64,000 bases of DNA from NCBI GenBank assembly GCA_025499625.1, contig JAFMVD010000015.1, positions 42,111-106,110 on the forward strand, read 5' to 3'. Every line of letters starts with the position of its first letter. Position 1 is the stretch's first letter. The position numbers were made by a program, and so were the translations under genes. This DNA comes from Carboxylicivirga fragile (GTDB lineage: Bacteria; Bacteroidota; Bacteroidia; Bacteroidales; Marinilabiliaceae). Shown one piece after another: positions 43,484-51,576 of this stretch. The notes below the pieces were generated by a model, which worked only from the letters and a program-made list of their open reading frames with translations, was not told where the DNA came from and did no database searches.

Positions 43484-44692
43484 TTATTTAATTCGATATA
43501 GTAACACTATAATACCAAGCAATGCCAAGGCCCAGAATAAAACTATCCATTGGTCCTTGCTACTCTTTAATGATTTAATAGAATGTGAAAGTGTATTGTC
43601 TAAATCATTAATACTTGGAATATCACTGTGCATGTATTTTGCTATAATGGTTCCCTTATAAAGTATAACTAATCCAGGATTACCTCTGCATATTGTTTTT
43701 AATAATGTTTCGTCGGCGTTGATGTATTCAAATCCACACGAGTGCTTCGAATCAAAACTGTAATAGTCTTCGGGCAGAGATGCTGTTGCAACATAAAAAA
43801 GGAAGTTCTTTTCCATGCATAATTTATGCACTGCTTTCAAATGCTCAATTGATTCTTCAGAAGCTTTTTCAATTTTTGGAGTAATAAGTAAATACACCGG
43901 TTTATCGTGCTTGATAAGGTCTGAACTTATATCGAGGCCATCCTCTGATTGTAATATGAAGTTTTGAATAGGGGCTTGATAGCCTTCTTTCACCACTTTC
44001 GTTTTTGCTTCAACAAACACCCAGGTAGTATCATTATATGGGTAGTTGTGCTCATCAAATTCTTTTTTCTCTCCATCTTTCTCAAGAATGAAACTGGTTT
44101 CGTAAACCGTTTCAGGCGCTCCTTCCGGAATGCTCATCCCTTGTTCAATGTTGGTTCCTACTTTGTATGGTCTGAAATCTAATAAAGGCAGGTGCTGAAT
44201 CGAATTGACTGAAATACCAACAATGAAAAGAATACTGATTATGCTTCCAATATTTTGTTTTAATGCTGATAGGGAAGAGGCATTTCTATTACGTTTTTTA
44301 TAAATGTAAAAACTTAGCGGAAGTAAGAAGAGGTTTTTAAAGAAAGTTTCCCAATTAGTAAGCTTAACTGCATCGCCAAAACAACCACAGTCACTAACAG
44401 GCGCATATATAGCACTATAAAGAGTTAGTATTGTAAAAAATGCCATAAACACAAAAGCCAAAGGAGAAATCTTCTTAATATTTAGATTAAACAGAAGGAG
44501 GAAACCGATGGCAAATTCAAGCGTCGATAATACTATTGCTAATATTAAACCAGGTGTTTCAAAATTATGCAAGCCAATTATTTCGAGGTATTCCGCAATT
44601 TTAATGGCACTACCTTGCGGATCAACGGCTTTTACGAAGCCCGAAAACACAAAGACGATACCCAGAATAACTCTACAAATAATATTAAGCAT
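43484..44692 (-). CDS. BT_3928-family DoxX-like membrane protein
   Basis: 402 residues. The N-terminal part has four transmembrane helices of the DoxX/MauE type (starting IICRVILGIVFVFSGFVKAVDP) with a cysteine motif SDCGCFGDAV between helices. A fifth helix follows and then a periplasmic thioredoxin-like region (residues about 210-370), ending with a last membrane segment (QWIVLFWALALLGIIVLLY). Homologues next to tpiA and DUF1599 are annotated as the BT_3928 family. The two-cysteine motif suggests redox chemistry, but this is inferred. Confidence 0.85.
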   Translation of the reverse strand: MLNIICRVILGIVFVFSGFVKAVDPQGSAIKIAEYLEIIGLHNFETPGLILAIVLSTLEFAIGFLLLFNLNIKKISPLAFVFMAFFTILTLYSAIYAPVSDCGCFGDAVKLTNWETFFKNLFLLPLSFYIYKKRNRNASSLSALKQNIGSIISILFIVGISVNSIQHLPLLDFRPYKVGTNIEQGMSIPEGAPETVYETSFILEKDGEKKEFDEHNYPYNDTTWVFVEAKTKVVKEGYQAPIQNFILQSEDGLDISSDLIKHDKPVYLLITPKIEKASEESIEHLKAVHKLCMEKNFLFYVATASLPEDYYSFDSKHSCGFEYINADETLLKTICRGNPGLVILYKGTIIAKYMHSDIPSINDLDNTLSHSIKSLKSSKDQWIVLFWALALLGIIVLLYRIK

Positions 44693-44705
44693 AGTAATCT
44701 ATTTT

Positions 44706-45263
44706 TTATTGATTATCCTCATCGTTTGGAAATTCCAATTTAATCATCGCAAAAATGGCGTAATTGATGATGTCCATATAGTTGGCATCAATTCCTTCTG
44801 AGATGATCGTTTTTCCTTGGTTGTCCTCAATTTGTTTTGTGCGATGAAGCTTCATCAAAATTAAATCGGTGAAAGAACTAACGCGCATTTTCCGCCAGGC
44901 TTCGTCATAATCATGGTTTTTATCTTCCATTAATGCCTTTGAGCCATATATTTTTTCAAGGTAAAGCTTTAGAGCTTCGTCTTGGTTCATCTCTGGTTCG
45001 TCAGCTGGTTTTAGTTCCAGCTGAACCAAAGCCATGGCTGCGTAATTAATGATGCCAATGAATTCAGATCGAACGCCTTCGTCAACTTTTGATATTCCTT
45101 TTGTTTCAATGCTTCTTATGCGTTGCGCCTTGATGTAGATCTGGTCTGTCATACTCGACGACCTTAGTATTCTCCACGCAGTACCGTAATCACGCATTTT
45201 CTTTTCAAAGATGTCTTTACAAATTGATATTACGTGGTCAAATTGAGAGTCAGTTTTCGTCAC
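44706..45263 (-). CDS. DUF1599 domain protein
   Basis: 185 residues formed of two similar halves: KMRDYGTAWRILRSSSMTD and KNHDYDEAWRKMRVSSFTD, each followed by an acidic helix and an INYA motif. This internal duplication is typical of DUF1599 proteins in Bacteroidota. Function unknown; a nucleotide-processing fold has been suggested for related folds but I cannot confirm this. Start is GTG. It is first in a run of three genes leading to tpiA, with 13-18 bases between genes. Confidence 0.85.
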   Translation of the reverse strand: MTKTDSQFDHVISICKDIFEKKMRDYGTAWRILRSSSMTDQIYIKAQRIRSIETKGISKVDEGVRSEFIGIINYAAMALVQLELKPADEPEMNQDEALKLYLEKIYGSKALMEDKNHDYDEAWRKMRVSSFTDLILMKLHRTKQIEDNQGKTIISEGIDANYMDIINYAIFAMIKLEFPNDEDNQ

Positions 45264-45365
45264 TTTTGATTTTTTTTGAATGGAGCCGTAAAAATATCAA
45301 AAAATGATGAATATAGATGCTAAGTAGATAAGATTATAAGTAAAAGAAGGGTTTATTTTTAGAAT

Positions 45366-45446
45366 CAAAAAAAAGGCTTCTGTCCGATCACACCCGATAG
45401 CAGCTGTGATGGAATTGATTGCTAGGGATGATTACGGGCAAAAGCC
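45366..45446 (-). terminator. complex stem-loop region after the small membrane protein gene
   Basis: On the minus strand GGCTT (45446-45442) can pair with AAGCC (45379-45375), enclosing an inner ATCACA/TGTGAT hairpin, and is followed by eight or more Ts. It resembles a multi-branched terminator of about 80 bases or a small RNA. Confidence 0.5.
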
Positions 45447-45467
45447 ATTGCCAATATACAACTTTTT

Positions 45468-45713
45468 TTATTTCTTTTTAACAAAAGTATAGATTACTCC
45501 AAGTACAGCACCAGCTCCACCAGTAAGTAGAATGTTGGTTCTGATTTTAGCTATACCAGTAGCTTTACGGGCGAAAGAGCCAAGTTTACCACCCGCACTA
45601 CTGAATATGTCAGAAATGTCAATATATTCGCCACCTATCTTACCAAAAAGTAAATATCCAATGACCAAGCCAGCTAATGCTGCGATTAAAATAACGACTA
45701 ATTTTTTTTGCAT
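45468..45713 (-). CDS. small two-helix membrane protein
   Basis: 81 residues: N-terminal transmembrane helix (LVVILIAALAGLVIGYLLFG), a short soluble loop with SSAGGKLGSFARKATG, and a second hydrophobic segment (ILLTGGAGAVLGVIYTFV) ending in KKK. No family recognised. Located 37 bases downstream of the PLD gene on the same strand, so it could be co-transcribed with it and the XRE gene. Confidence 0.65.
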   Translation of the reverse strand: MQKKLVVILIAALAGLVIGYLLFGKIGGEYIDISDIFSSAGGKLGSFARKATGIAKIRTNILLTGGAGAVLGVIYTFVKKK

Positions 45714-45749
45714 GTTTTTCGGATTGTCTAATTAATAATGGTTTTATTT

Positions 45750-46433
45750 TTATTCAAATGGAAGCATATGTTTCCACAATCGTTCAAATTCCTTTCTGAA
45801 CTGTACTATTAGTTGCTGCTCGTTAGTAACAATAATGTTTTCCTGATTGTGTTCTGCTGCACTTCGTGTCCAGTTATAGCTACCTGTGATTAATGTTGCC
45901 TCATCAAATATAGCAAACTTATTGTGCATGTGGTAGCTGGTATTATCTGTCTTTATGATGGCTCCCTTTTTGTGCAGATAGTCAATATCCGATCCCATAT
46001 CCATGGTTTTATCATCGTCGGTTATTATTCTAACTTTAATGCCCTTGGAAATGGCATAAACAATTTTATCACGAATTACATTATCACTTATTGTAAATAC
46101 GCATATGTCGATGCTTCTGCATGCGTAGGATATTTCATTGCAAATGGCTTGCTGGCAGTCGTTACCCGGACTAAAGTAGGATTTGAAATTGGATTGTGAC
46201 TCTTCTTTGGGCAGTAGCAACTTATTGGCTTGCTCCAGCCAATTAAGTAATTGTAGTGATTTGTGATCAGAGAGTTCTTCTCTTGTCATTTTAAATATCT
46301 CGCTACGCAATCGATTAAGGTCATTCTTTTTTAATTGTTTATCAGAAAGAACTGACTTGAGTGCTTTTTTTTCGGAATTGGATAAGATAAAATCGTCAAG
46401 TGAAGCTTTTAGGTATTGTAAGGTCTCTTGCAT
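45750..46433 (-). CDS. phospholipase D-like protein with one HKD motif
   Basis: 227 residues. The N-terminal 90 residues are helical, and the C-terminal part holds one HKD motif, HNKFAIFDEATLITGSYNWT, with SAAEHNQENIIV. Single-motif members usually act as dimers and include the Nuc-type nucleases, so a nuclease or phosphodiesterase role is possible. No signal peptide is evident, so it should be cytosolic. The gene lies eight bases after the XRE gene, likely in the same operon. Confidence 0.85.
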   Translation of the reverse strand: MQETLQYLKASLDDFILSNSEKKALKSVLSDKQLKKNDLNRLRSEIFKMTREELSDHKSLQLLNWLEQANKLLLPKEESQSNFKSYFSPGNDCQQAICNEISYACRSIDICVFTISDNVIRDKIVYAISKGIKVRIITDDDKTMDMGSDIDYLHKKGAIIKTDNTSYHMHNKFAIFDEATLITGSYNWTRSAAEHNQENIIVTNEQQLIVQFRKEFERLWKHMLPFE

Positions 46434-46441
46434 GTTGCTTA

Positions 46442-47173
46442 TTATAGGGTTCTTTGGATTAATTGCTGAATTTGTTTTTCAAGCTTTAATAGCTTCTCAT
46501 CATTAGATATGCTCGGTGTTGTGCCAATATATTGGATTATTGGATAGCAATATTCTATTTCATTTTTATTGATGATATGTAATTCTGAATCGATTTCTGT
46601 TAAATGTAGACGTTCGTTTGCTAATATATTTAGCTTGCTAATATAAATAGCGTTTTTTGTTTTTATTAGATAATATTGTTGAGTGTTAATTGTATTTGTG
46701 TCGGTACAAATAATGATGCTTGTATTGTTTTCGAATATTTCAGGGCTTGTTTTGAAATGAACCTTGTCAATGCTAATGGCAATGTTATCTTGGCTATGCG
46801 GTGGAATAGGTATATGTAGAAGTGATGTCGAACCTAAGAGTTGTTTAATACTTTTTTTAATTAATTCACTGGAGTGTGAATACGGGATTTTTCTAATTTC
46901 TAATTTTTGCTTAACAGGGCTCTTAAAAACGGGTTCGTTGCCTACGTCGAAATGGTATAAATCATTTACCGTAAGTTCTTTATTTATGAGTTCGTCAATA
47001 GTGATGCTAAAATGTTTAGCTACATTATTAATCAGTTCCAGTTTTGGTTCAGCTCTACCTTCTTCGTATGAACCCACGCTAGCCCTTGATAAATCAAAGA
47101 TATTGGCGAATTCAGTCTGGCTTATTTTTCGTATCGAACGAATCTTCCGTATATTTTTTCCAAAAAAACTCAT
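46442..47173 (-). CDS. XRE-family regulator with long C-terminal sensor-like domain
   Basis: 243 residues. An HTH domain at residues 5-62 (IRKIRSIRKISQTEFANIF then DLSRASVGSYEEGRAEP) is followed by a region that may fold like an S24 peptidase-type sensor but shows no Ser-Lys dyad I can identify. It is divergently transcribed from the PspA-flotillin-ATPase operon, from a start 201 bases away, and precedes the PLD gene. It is a good candidate regulator of both sides. Confidence 0.85.
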   Translation of the reverse strand: MSFFGKNIRKIRSIRKISQTEFANIFDLSRASVGSYEEGRAEPKLELINNVAKHFSITIDELINKELTVNDLYHFDVGNEPVFKSPVKQKLEIRKIPYSHSSELIKKSIKQLLGSTSLLHIPIPPHSQDNIAISIDKVHFKTSPEIFENNTSIIICTDTNTINTQQYYLIKTKNAIYISKLNILANERLHLTEIDSELHIINKNEIEYCYPIIQYIGTTPSISNDEKLLKLEKQIQQLIQRTL

Positions 47174-47190
47174 AAATAATGCTAATTTAA

Positions 47191-47221
47191 TTGGCAGAAA
47201 TAAAATATTATTCTATATTTG
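47191..47221 (+). promoter_or_regulatory. promoter of the PspA-type operon
   Basis: TTG at 47191-47193, a 20-base spacer, and TATATTTG at 47214-47221. This is a close consensus match with a transcription start near 47228, leaving a leader of about 147 bases before the ATG at 47375. The box lies only 20 bases from the start codon of the divergent XRE gene. Confidence 0.7.
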
Positions 47222-47374
47222 CTATTGTAGTTGTCAAAATAAGAAAAATAAAATGACTATTGCTAATAAATTTAACACAAACATATAATAATTATAAATT
47301 AACAATTGATGCTTTATGAAAAGAGAAAATTTTCTAAATTCAAATCCTGAAAAAATTGTTTAAAGAAGCCAACA

Positions 47375-47773
47375 ATGGAAAATCATTTTGAAAAAGTAAA
47401 AAATTACCTGTTAGAACTAAATTGTGAAATCATCACCGAACAAGTTGAAGATGGAGTGCTTGTTGTGAATAAGGAAGATGAAGGAATAATGAATTTGGTT
47501 CTTGGTTGTGCCGACCCTCTGCTTATTATGGAGCAGTTTATTTTTCAAATGGAAGCAGATAGTTTGCGTGTATTTAAACAACTTTTGATGAAGAATCGTG
47601 ACATTGTTCACGGCGCTTTTGTTCTCGACGAAACTGGTACAAAGGTGATATTCAGGGATACACTGCAGATAGAGAATCTGGATTTGAATGAGCTGGAAGG
47701 CTCGATTAACTCACTTAGTTTATTGCTGAGTGAGTATGCGGAAGAAATAATTAAGTTGTCCTCAAAAAATTAA
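47375..47773 (+). CDS. YbjN/CesT-type chaperone-fold protein upstream of PspA
   Basis: 132 residues, no signal peptide. The alternation of an N-terminal helix, four to five strands and a C-terminal helix (SINSLSLLLSEYAEEIIK) is like YbjN/CesT-type chaperone folds, and it resembles the small genes (DUF2170/YjfI type) often found immediately before pspA homologues. The assignment is by pattern, not by a clear motif. It is four bases upstream of the pspA gene, so translation is probably coupled. Confidence 0.6.
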   Translation: MENHFEKVKNYLLELNCEIITEQVEDGVLVVNKEDEGIMNLVLGCADPLLIMEQFIFQMEADSLRVFKQLLMKNRDIVHGAFVLDETGTKVIFRDTLQIENLDLNELEGSINSLSLLLSEYAEEIIKLSSKN

Positions 47774-47777
47774 TGTT

Positions 47778-48491
47778 ATGAACGTATTTAGTAGATTATT
47801 CAAGATAGGTACAGCGGAAGCTCACTCAGCAGTTGATAAATTAGAAGATCCCATTAAAATGACCGAACAAGGTATCAGGGATTTGAAAAAGCATTTAGAT
47901 GAAAGTTTGAAAGCGTTTGCAGAAGTAAAGGCATTGGCCATTCGTTCGAAGAATGATTTAGAAACAAATCGCAATCGTGCTAAAGATTATGAGAGCAAAG
48001 CCATTCTTTTATTGAAAAAAGCTGAGAATGGTAGTATTTCGGCTGATGAAGCTGATCGATTAGCAACTGAAGCTTTAAGTAAAAAAGAAGAGTGTGTTAC
48101 ATTTGCTGGTGAGAAGCAAAAGGAAGTTGATAAGTTTGATCAGAACATTGCGCAGTTAGATAAGAATATTAAAAGCTTACGTTCGCAAATTAGTACTTAC
48201 GAGAATGAGTTACGTACGCTTAAAGCTCGTGTAAAAGTTAGCAAGGCAACTAAGAATATTAATAAGCAAATGGCTCAGATTGATTCGGGTAGTACAATAA
48301 GTATGCTCGAAAAAATGAAGGAGAAAGTGAACCAGGAGGAAGCTCTGTCTGAGGCGTATGGTGATATTGCCAATGAGTCAAAAAGCTTGGATGATGAAAT
48401 AAATTCAGCTCTTGGTGGAGAAAATAAGGCTGAAGCTTCTGAATCATTGGCTAAGTTGAAAGAAAAATTGGGTATGAATAAAGAAGAATAA
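47778..48491 (+). CDS. PspA/IM30 (ESCRT-III-like) protein
   Basis: 237 residues, almost entirely helical coiled coil, with no signal peptide. The start MNVFSRLFKIGTAEAHSAVDKLEDPIKMTEQGIRDL matches PspA/IM30 with its amphipathic N-terminal helix. The family forms membrane-bound polymers related to ESCRT-III and stabilises or reshapes the inner membrane under stress. It is the YjfJ-like branch, lacking the classical PspF regulator. Followed by a terminator-like hairpin, so it may be produced in larger amounts than the downstream genes. Confidence 0.9.
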   Translation: MNVFSRLFKIGTAEAHSAVDKLEDPIKMTEQGIRDLKKHLDESLKAFAEVKALAIRSKNDLETNRNRAKDYESKAILLLKKAENGSISADEADRLATEALSKKEECVTFAGEKQKEVDKFDQNIAQLDKNIKSLRSQISTYENELRTLKARVKVSKATKNINKQMAQIDSGSTISMLEKMKEKVNQEEALSEAYGDIANESKSLDDEINSALGGENKAEASESLAKLKEKLGMNKEE

Positions 48492-48499
48492 ACGATAAA

Positions 48500-48536
48500 G
48501 AGCTTAATGCAAATAATTGTATTAAGCTCTTTTTTA
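48500..48536 (+). terminator. terminator or attenuator after pspA
   Basis: GAGCTTAAT (48500-48508) pairs perfectly with ATTAAGCTC (48521-48529), followed by six Ts. It lies in the middle of the gene run, so read-through or an internal promoter is needed for the genes that follow. Confidence 0.8.
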
Positions 48537-48612
48537 ATATACGTCTTGCCATATTATAGCAAAGGCTTAAATATAGTAAGACAAGCTATTACCTAACCTT
48601 AAATCCTTATTC

Positions 48613-49293
48613 ATGAAGGAACTATTTGAAGCTGCGTTTTCAGGGGTGAATATTATACCCACTGTTTTATTACTATTGATATTGGTTTATTGGATTTTTG
48701 TCATCATTGGTGCCATGGATATGGATTTTCTTGATGTAGACGTTGATACCGATGTTGACATTGATGCGGACGTAGATGTAGATACTGACCTTGATACAGA
48801 TGCAGATGTCGACACCGATGGTGTCGGATCCGCTGCCTTTCTCAATTCCATACTAATCTTCTTCAACCTAGGCAGAATACCCTTTATGGTGTGGTTAAGT
48901 TTCCTGATAATTCCCATGTGGTTTATATCAATCCTGTTTAACCATGTATTTCACAATAGTTCCTTCTTGATTTCATTGATCGCTCTTATCCCCAATTTAA
49001 TTGTAAGTGTATTAGCCTCTAAAGTATTAACTACTCCCATTGCAGCTCTTTTCGCTAAAATGAAGAAGAACGACGATGATAGTTTTAAATATGTAGGTAA
49101 GATTTGCACAGTTTTAATGACGGCTTGCCATAATAAATTTGGACAGGCAGAAATAAAGCGTGAAGGCAATATTTACCGTGTAAACATCTTAACCAAAGAT
49201 GAAAGTGTAAAGCTCGACAAAGGTCAAACCGCTTTAATAATAGAATACATACCTGAAAAGAAATGTTACTTAGTAGAACCCTATAAAATATAA
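48613..49293 (+). CDS. NfeD/YqiJ-like membrane protein with Asp-x repeat
   Basis: 226 residues. An N-terminal membrane helix (about 14-35) is followed by a highly unusual region at residues 41-70 in which every second residue is Asp (15 in 29 positions, alternating mainly with Val, Thr, Ile, Ala). Two further hydrophobic stretches follow (about 92-125 and 130-145), then a C-terminal OB-fold-like domain (about 155-226). YqiJ-type proteins are the usual partner of flotillins of the YqiK group. The gene ends three bases before the flotillin ATG, so they are co-translated. Confidence 0.85.
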   Translation: MKELFEAAFSGVNIIPTVLLLLILVYWIFVIIGAMDMDFLDVDVDTDVDIDADVDVDTDLDTDADVDTDGVGSAAFLNSILIFFNLGRIPFMVWLSFLIIPMWFISILFNHVFHNSSFLISLIALIPNLIVSVLASKVLTTPIAALFAKMKKNDDDSFKYVGKICTVLMTACHNKFGQAEIKREGNIYRVNILTKDESVKLDKGQTALIIEYIPEKKCYLVEPYKI

Positions 49294-49296
49294 CAA

Positions 49297-51441
49297 ATGG
49301 AAATTATTCAATCATTAAGTATTGCTACAGTATTATTAATTGTATTTGTCGTAATTGGAACCTTGGCTCTAATTATAAAGACTTTTCGTAAAGCCACCCA
49401 AGGTCAAGCCTTGGTAAAAACTGGTTTTGGTGGAGCTAAAGTCTCTTTTTCTGGTTTGTTTGTAATACCCATTTTTCATAAAATGGAGATTATGGACATC
49501 ACGCTTAAAACCGTTGTGATTGAGCGTATGGGCAAGGATGGCCTTATTTGTATGGATAATATGCGTGCAGATATTAAAGTGGCCTTTTTTGTTCGTGTAA
49601 ATAAAACCTCAGAAGATGTTATTCAGGTTGCTCAGTCAATAGGTTGTGTTCGAGCATCTGACCAAAGAGCCCTAGTTGAGTTATTTGACGCTAAATTTTC
49701 GGAAGCATTAAAAACGGTGGGTAAGCAATTCGACTTTGTTTCCTTGTACAATTCGCGTGAGAAGTTTAAGCATGAGATTTTAAATATCATTGGTACGGAT
49801 TTGAATGGATACATTTTGGATGATTGTGCCATTGACTTCCTGGAGCAGACACCGCTTGAATCTTTATCTGAAAATAATATTCTTGATGCAGAGGGTATTA
49901 AGAAAATTGTTGAACTAACAGCCGCTCAAAAAATATTATCGAATCAGATTGAGAGAGATAAGCAGAAGACAATTACTAAGCAAGATGTTGAAGCACGTGA
50001 AACAGTACTTGAGCTTGAACGTCAGTTAGCCGAAACGGAAGAAAACCAAAAACGTGAGGTTGCTAATATTAAAGATCGTCAGGAAGCTGAGATTAAGAAG
50101 GTAGCTGAAGAGCAACGATTAATTGCTGAAAAAGCACGCATAATTACTGAAGAAGAAGTGGCTGTTGCTGAGAAAAATAAGGAGCGTCAGATTGTTATCG
50201 CTGAGAAAAATCGCGAACGCGTGGAAGCTGTAGAGACGGAAGCAGTTGAACAGGAGCGTGCCTTGAAGCAAACTGAACGTGAAAAAGTGGTGACACTGGC
50301 TCAGATCTCAAAAGAAAAAGAAGTAGAAATTGAGAAGAAGCAAATTCAGGAAGTGATTCGTGAGCGTGTGGAAGTAGAAAAAGCAACTGTAGCTGAACAG
50401 GAGAAGATAAAAGATACGCAGGAGTTTGCGACGGCTGATCGAGCGAAGAAAGTGGCGATTACCAATGCTGAAATGGATGCTGAAGAGGCTTTCGTTAAAG
50501 AGATAAAGTCAGCGGAAGCAGCTAAAAATGCAGCAGAACACAATGCTAAAACACAAATTATACAAGCCGAAGCTCAGTACGAAGCCGCGGGTAAACAAGC
50601 CGAGGCAACTAAAATTTTAGCTGAAGCTAAAGCGGCAGAAGCGGCGGCACTTGGTGTTGCAGAGGCTCAGGTAATAGAGGCTAAGGCTGATGCCCTTGAA
50701 AAACAAGGAATTAACGAAGCTAAGGTCTTAGAGGTAAAAGCAGAGGCTGAAGCCAAAGGAACCAAAGCCAGAGCGGCAGCAGAGGCTGAAGCAACTAAGA
50801 ATGTTGGTGAAGCAGAGGCTGATGTTATAAAGGCGAAAGCAGTTGCGGCTGAAGAAAAAGGACAAGCTGAGAATAAAGTGCTTGATGAGCGTTACAGCGT
50901 CGAGGCCAAAGGTATCGAAGAAAAAGGTATGGCCATGAAGAAGCTTGATGATGTTGGACGAGACCACGAAGAATTCAAGTTGAAATTGGATATGCAGAAA
51001 GAGCTGGAGTTGGCTCGAATCAATATTCAGAAAGATATAGCAGATGCTCAGGCTAATGTTATTGCGGAAGCACTGAAAGCTGCGAATATCGATATCGTTG
51101 GTGGTGAAACAATGTTCTTTGATAAGATTGTAGGATCAATTACACAAGGTAAGCAGGTTGATAAGGTGGTTAACAATAGCGAAATAATCAGCGATATCAA
51201 AAATCATTTCTTTGATAGCGAAGATGGAAGCAGCTTTAAAGATCAATTTGCAAGTTTTATTGATCAGTTTGGTATTTCATCTGAGGACGTTAGAAACCTT
51301 AGTATAAGTGCCTTAATTGGTAAAATGATGAATGAAAACCCTGATAGCAAAACAAGTAGTATGTTATCGAGCTTGAGCGATATCGCGCGTAGTCTTGGGG
51401 TTTCGAATCAAACAGCTCATAACCTAGGTATTCGTTTATAA
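49297..51441 (+). CDS. flotillin (YqiK-type SPFH protein)
   Basis: 714 residues. A hydrophobic N-terminal segment (residues about 8-28) anchors it in the membrane; the SPFH domain follows (TFRKATQGQALVKTGFGG through about residue 200), then a long alanine/glutamate-rich coiled coil (about 220-540) with repeated AEAEAKGTKARAAAEAEAT-like stretches, and a small C-terminal tail domain. Flotillins form oligomers at membrane microdomains. Context with PspA and YqiJ-like genes is the classical one. Confidence 0.93.
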   Translation: MEIIQSLSIATVLLIVFVVIGTLALIIKTFRKATQGQALVKTGFGGAKVSFSGLFVIPIFHKMEIMDITLKTVVIERMGKDGLICMDNMRADIKVAFFVRVNKTSEDVIQVAQSIGCVRASDQRALVELFDAKFSEALKTVGKQFDFVSLYNSREKFKHEILNIIGTDLNGYILDDCAIDFLEQTPLESLSENNILDAEGIKKIVELTAAQKILSNQIERDKQKTITKQDVEARETVLELERQLAETEENQKREVANIKDRQEAEIKKVAEEQRLIAEKARIITEEEVAVAEKNKERQIVIAEKNRERVEAVETEAVEQERALKQTEREKVVTLAQISKEKEVEIEKKQIQEVIRERVEVEKATVAEQEKIKDTQEFATADRAKKVAITNAEMDAEEAFVKEIKSAEAAKNAAEHNAKTQIIQAEAQYEAAGKQAEATKILAEAKAAEAAALGVAEAQVIEAKADALEKQGINEAKVLEVKAEAEAKGTKARAAAEAEATKNVGEAEADVIKAKAVAAEEKGQAENKVLDERYSVEAKGIEEKGMAMKKLDDVGRDHEEFKLKLDMQKELELARINIQKDIADAQANVIAEALKAANIDIVGGETMFFDKIVGSITQGKQVDKVVNNSEIISDIKNHFFDSEDGSSFKDQFASFIDQFGISSEDVRNLSISALIGKMMNENPDSKTSSMLSSLSDIARSLGVSNQTAHNLGIRL

Positions 51442-51459
51442 ACATACCAAAGATTGATA

Positions 51460-51512
51460 CAGGTGCCATGTTGGGACGATTTAAAAGATCGTTCCATGGC
51501 ATTGGTTACCTG
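51460..51512. other. large imperfect stem-loop between the flotillin and AAA+ genes
   Basis: CAGGT (51460-51464) and ACCTG (51508-51512) enclose arms TGCCAT/ATGGCA and GGACGAT/ATCGTTCC that pair with an internal loop, around TTAAAAG. It lacks a T run and is not a standard terminator. It could stabilise or process the transcript between these two genes. Confidence 0.5.
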
Positions 51513-51576
51513 TGTTTATTACCCTATTTATACCTTTTCTCTATTACCATAAACATATAAGACTAACTGATATCCT

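Noticed and set aside
48687..48917. Minus-strand open frame over the Asp-x repeat, rich in Ser and Thr
   Set aside because: It is a shadow of the GATG/GACG repeat in the YqiJ-like gene.
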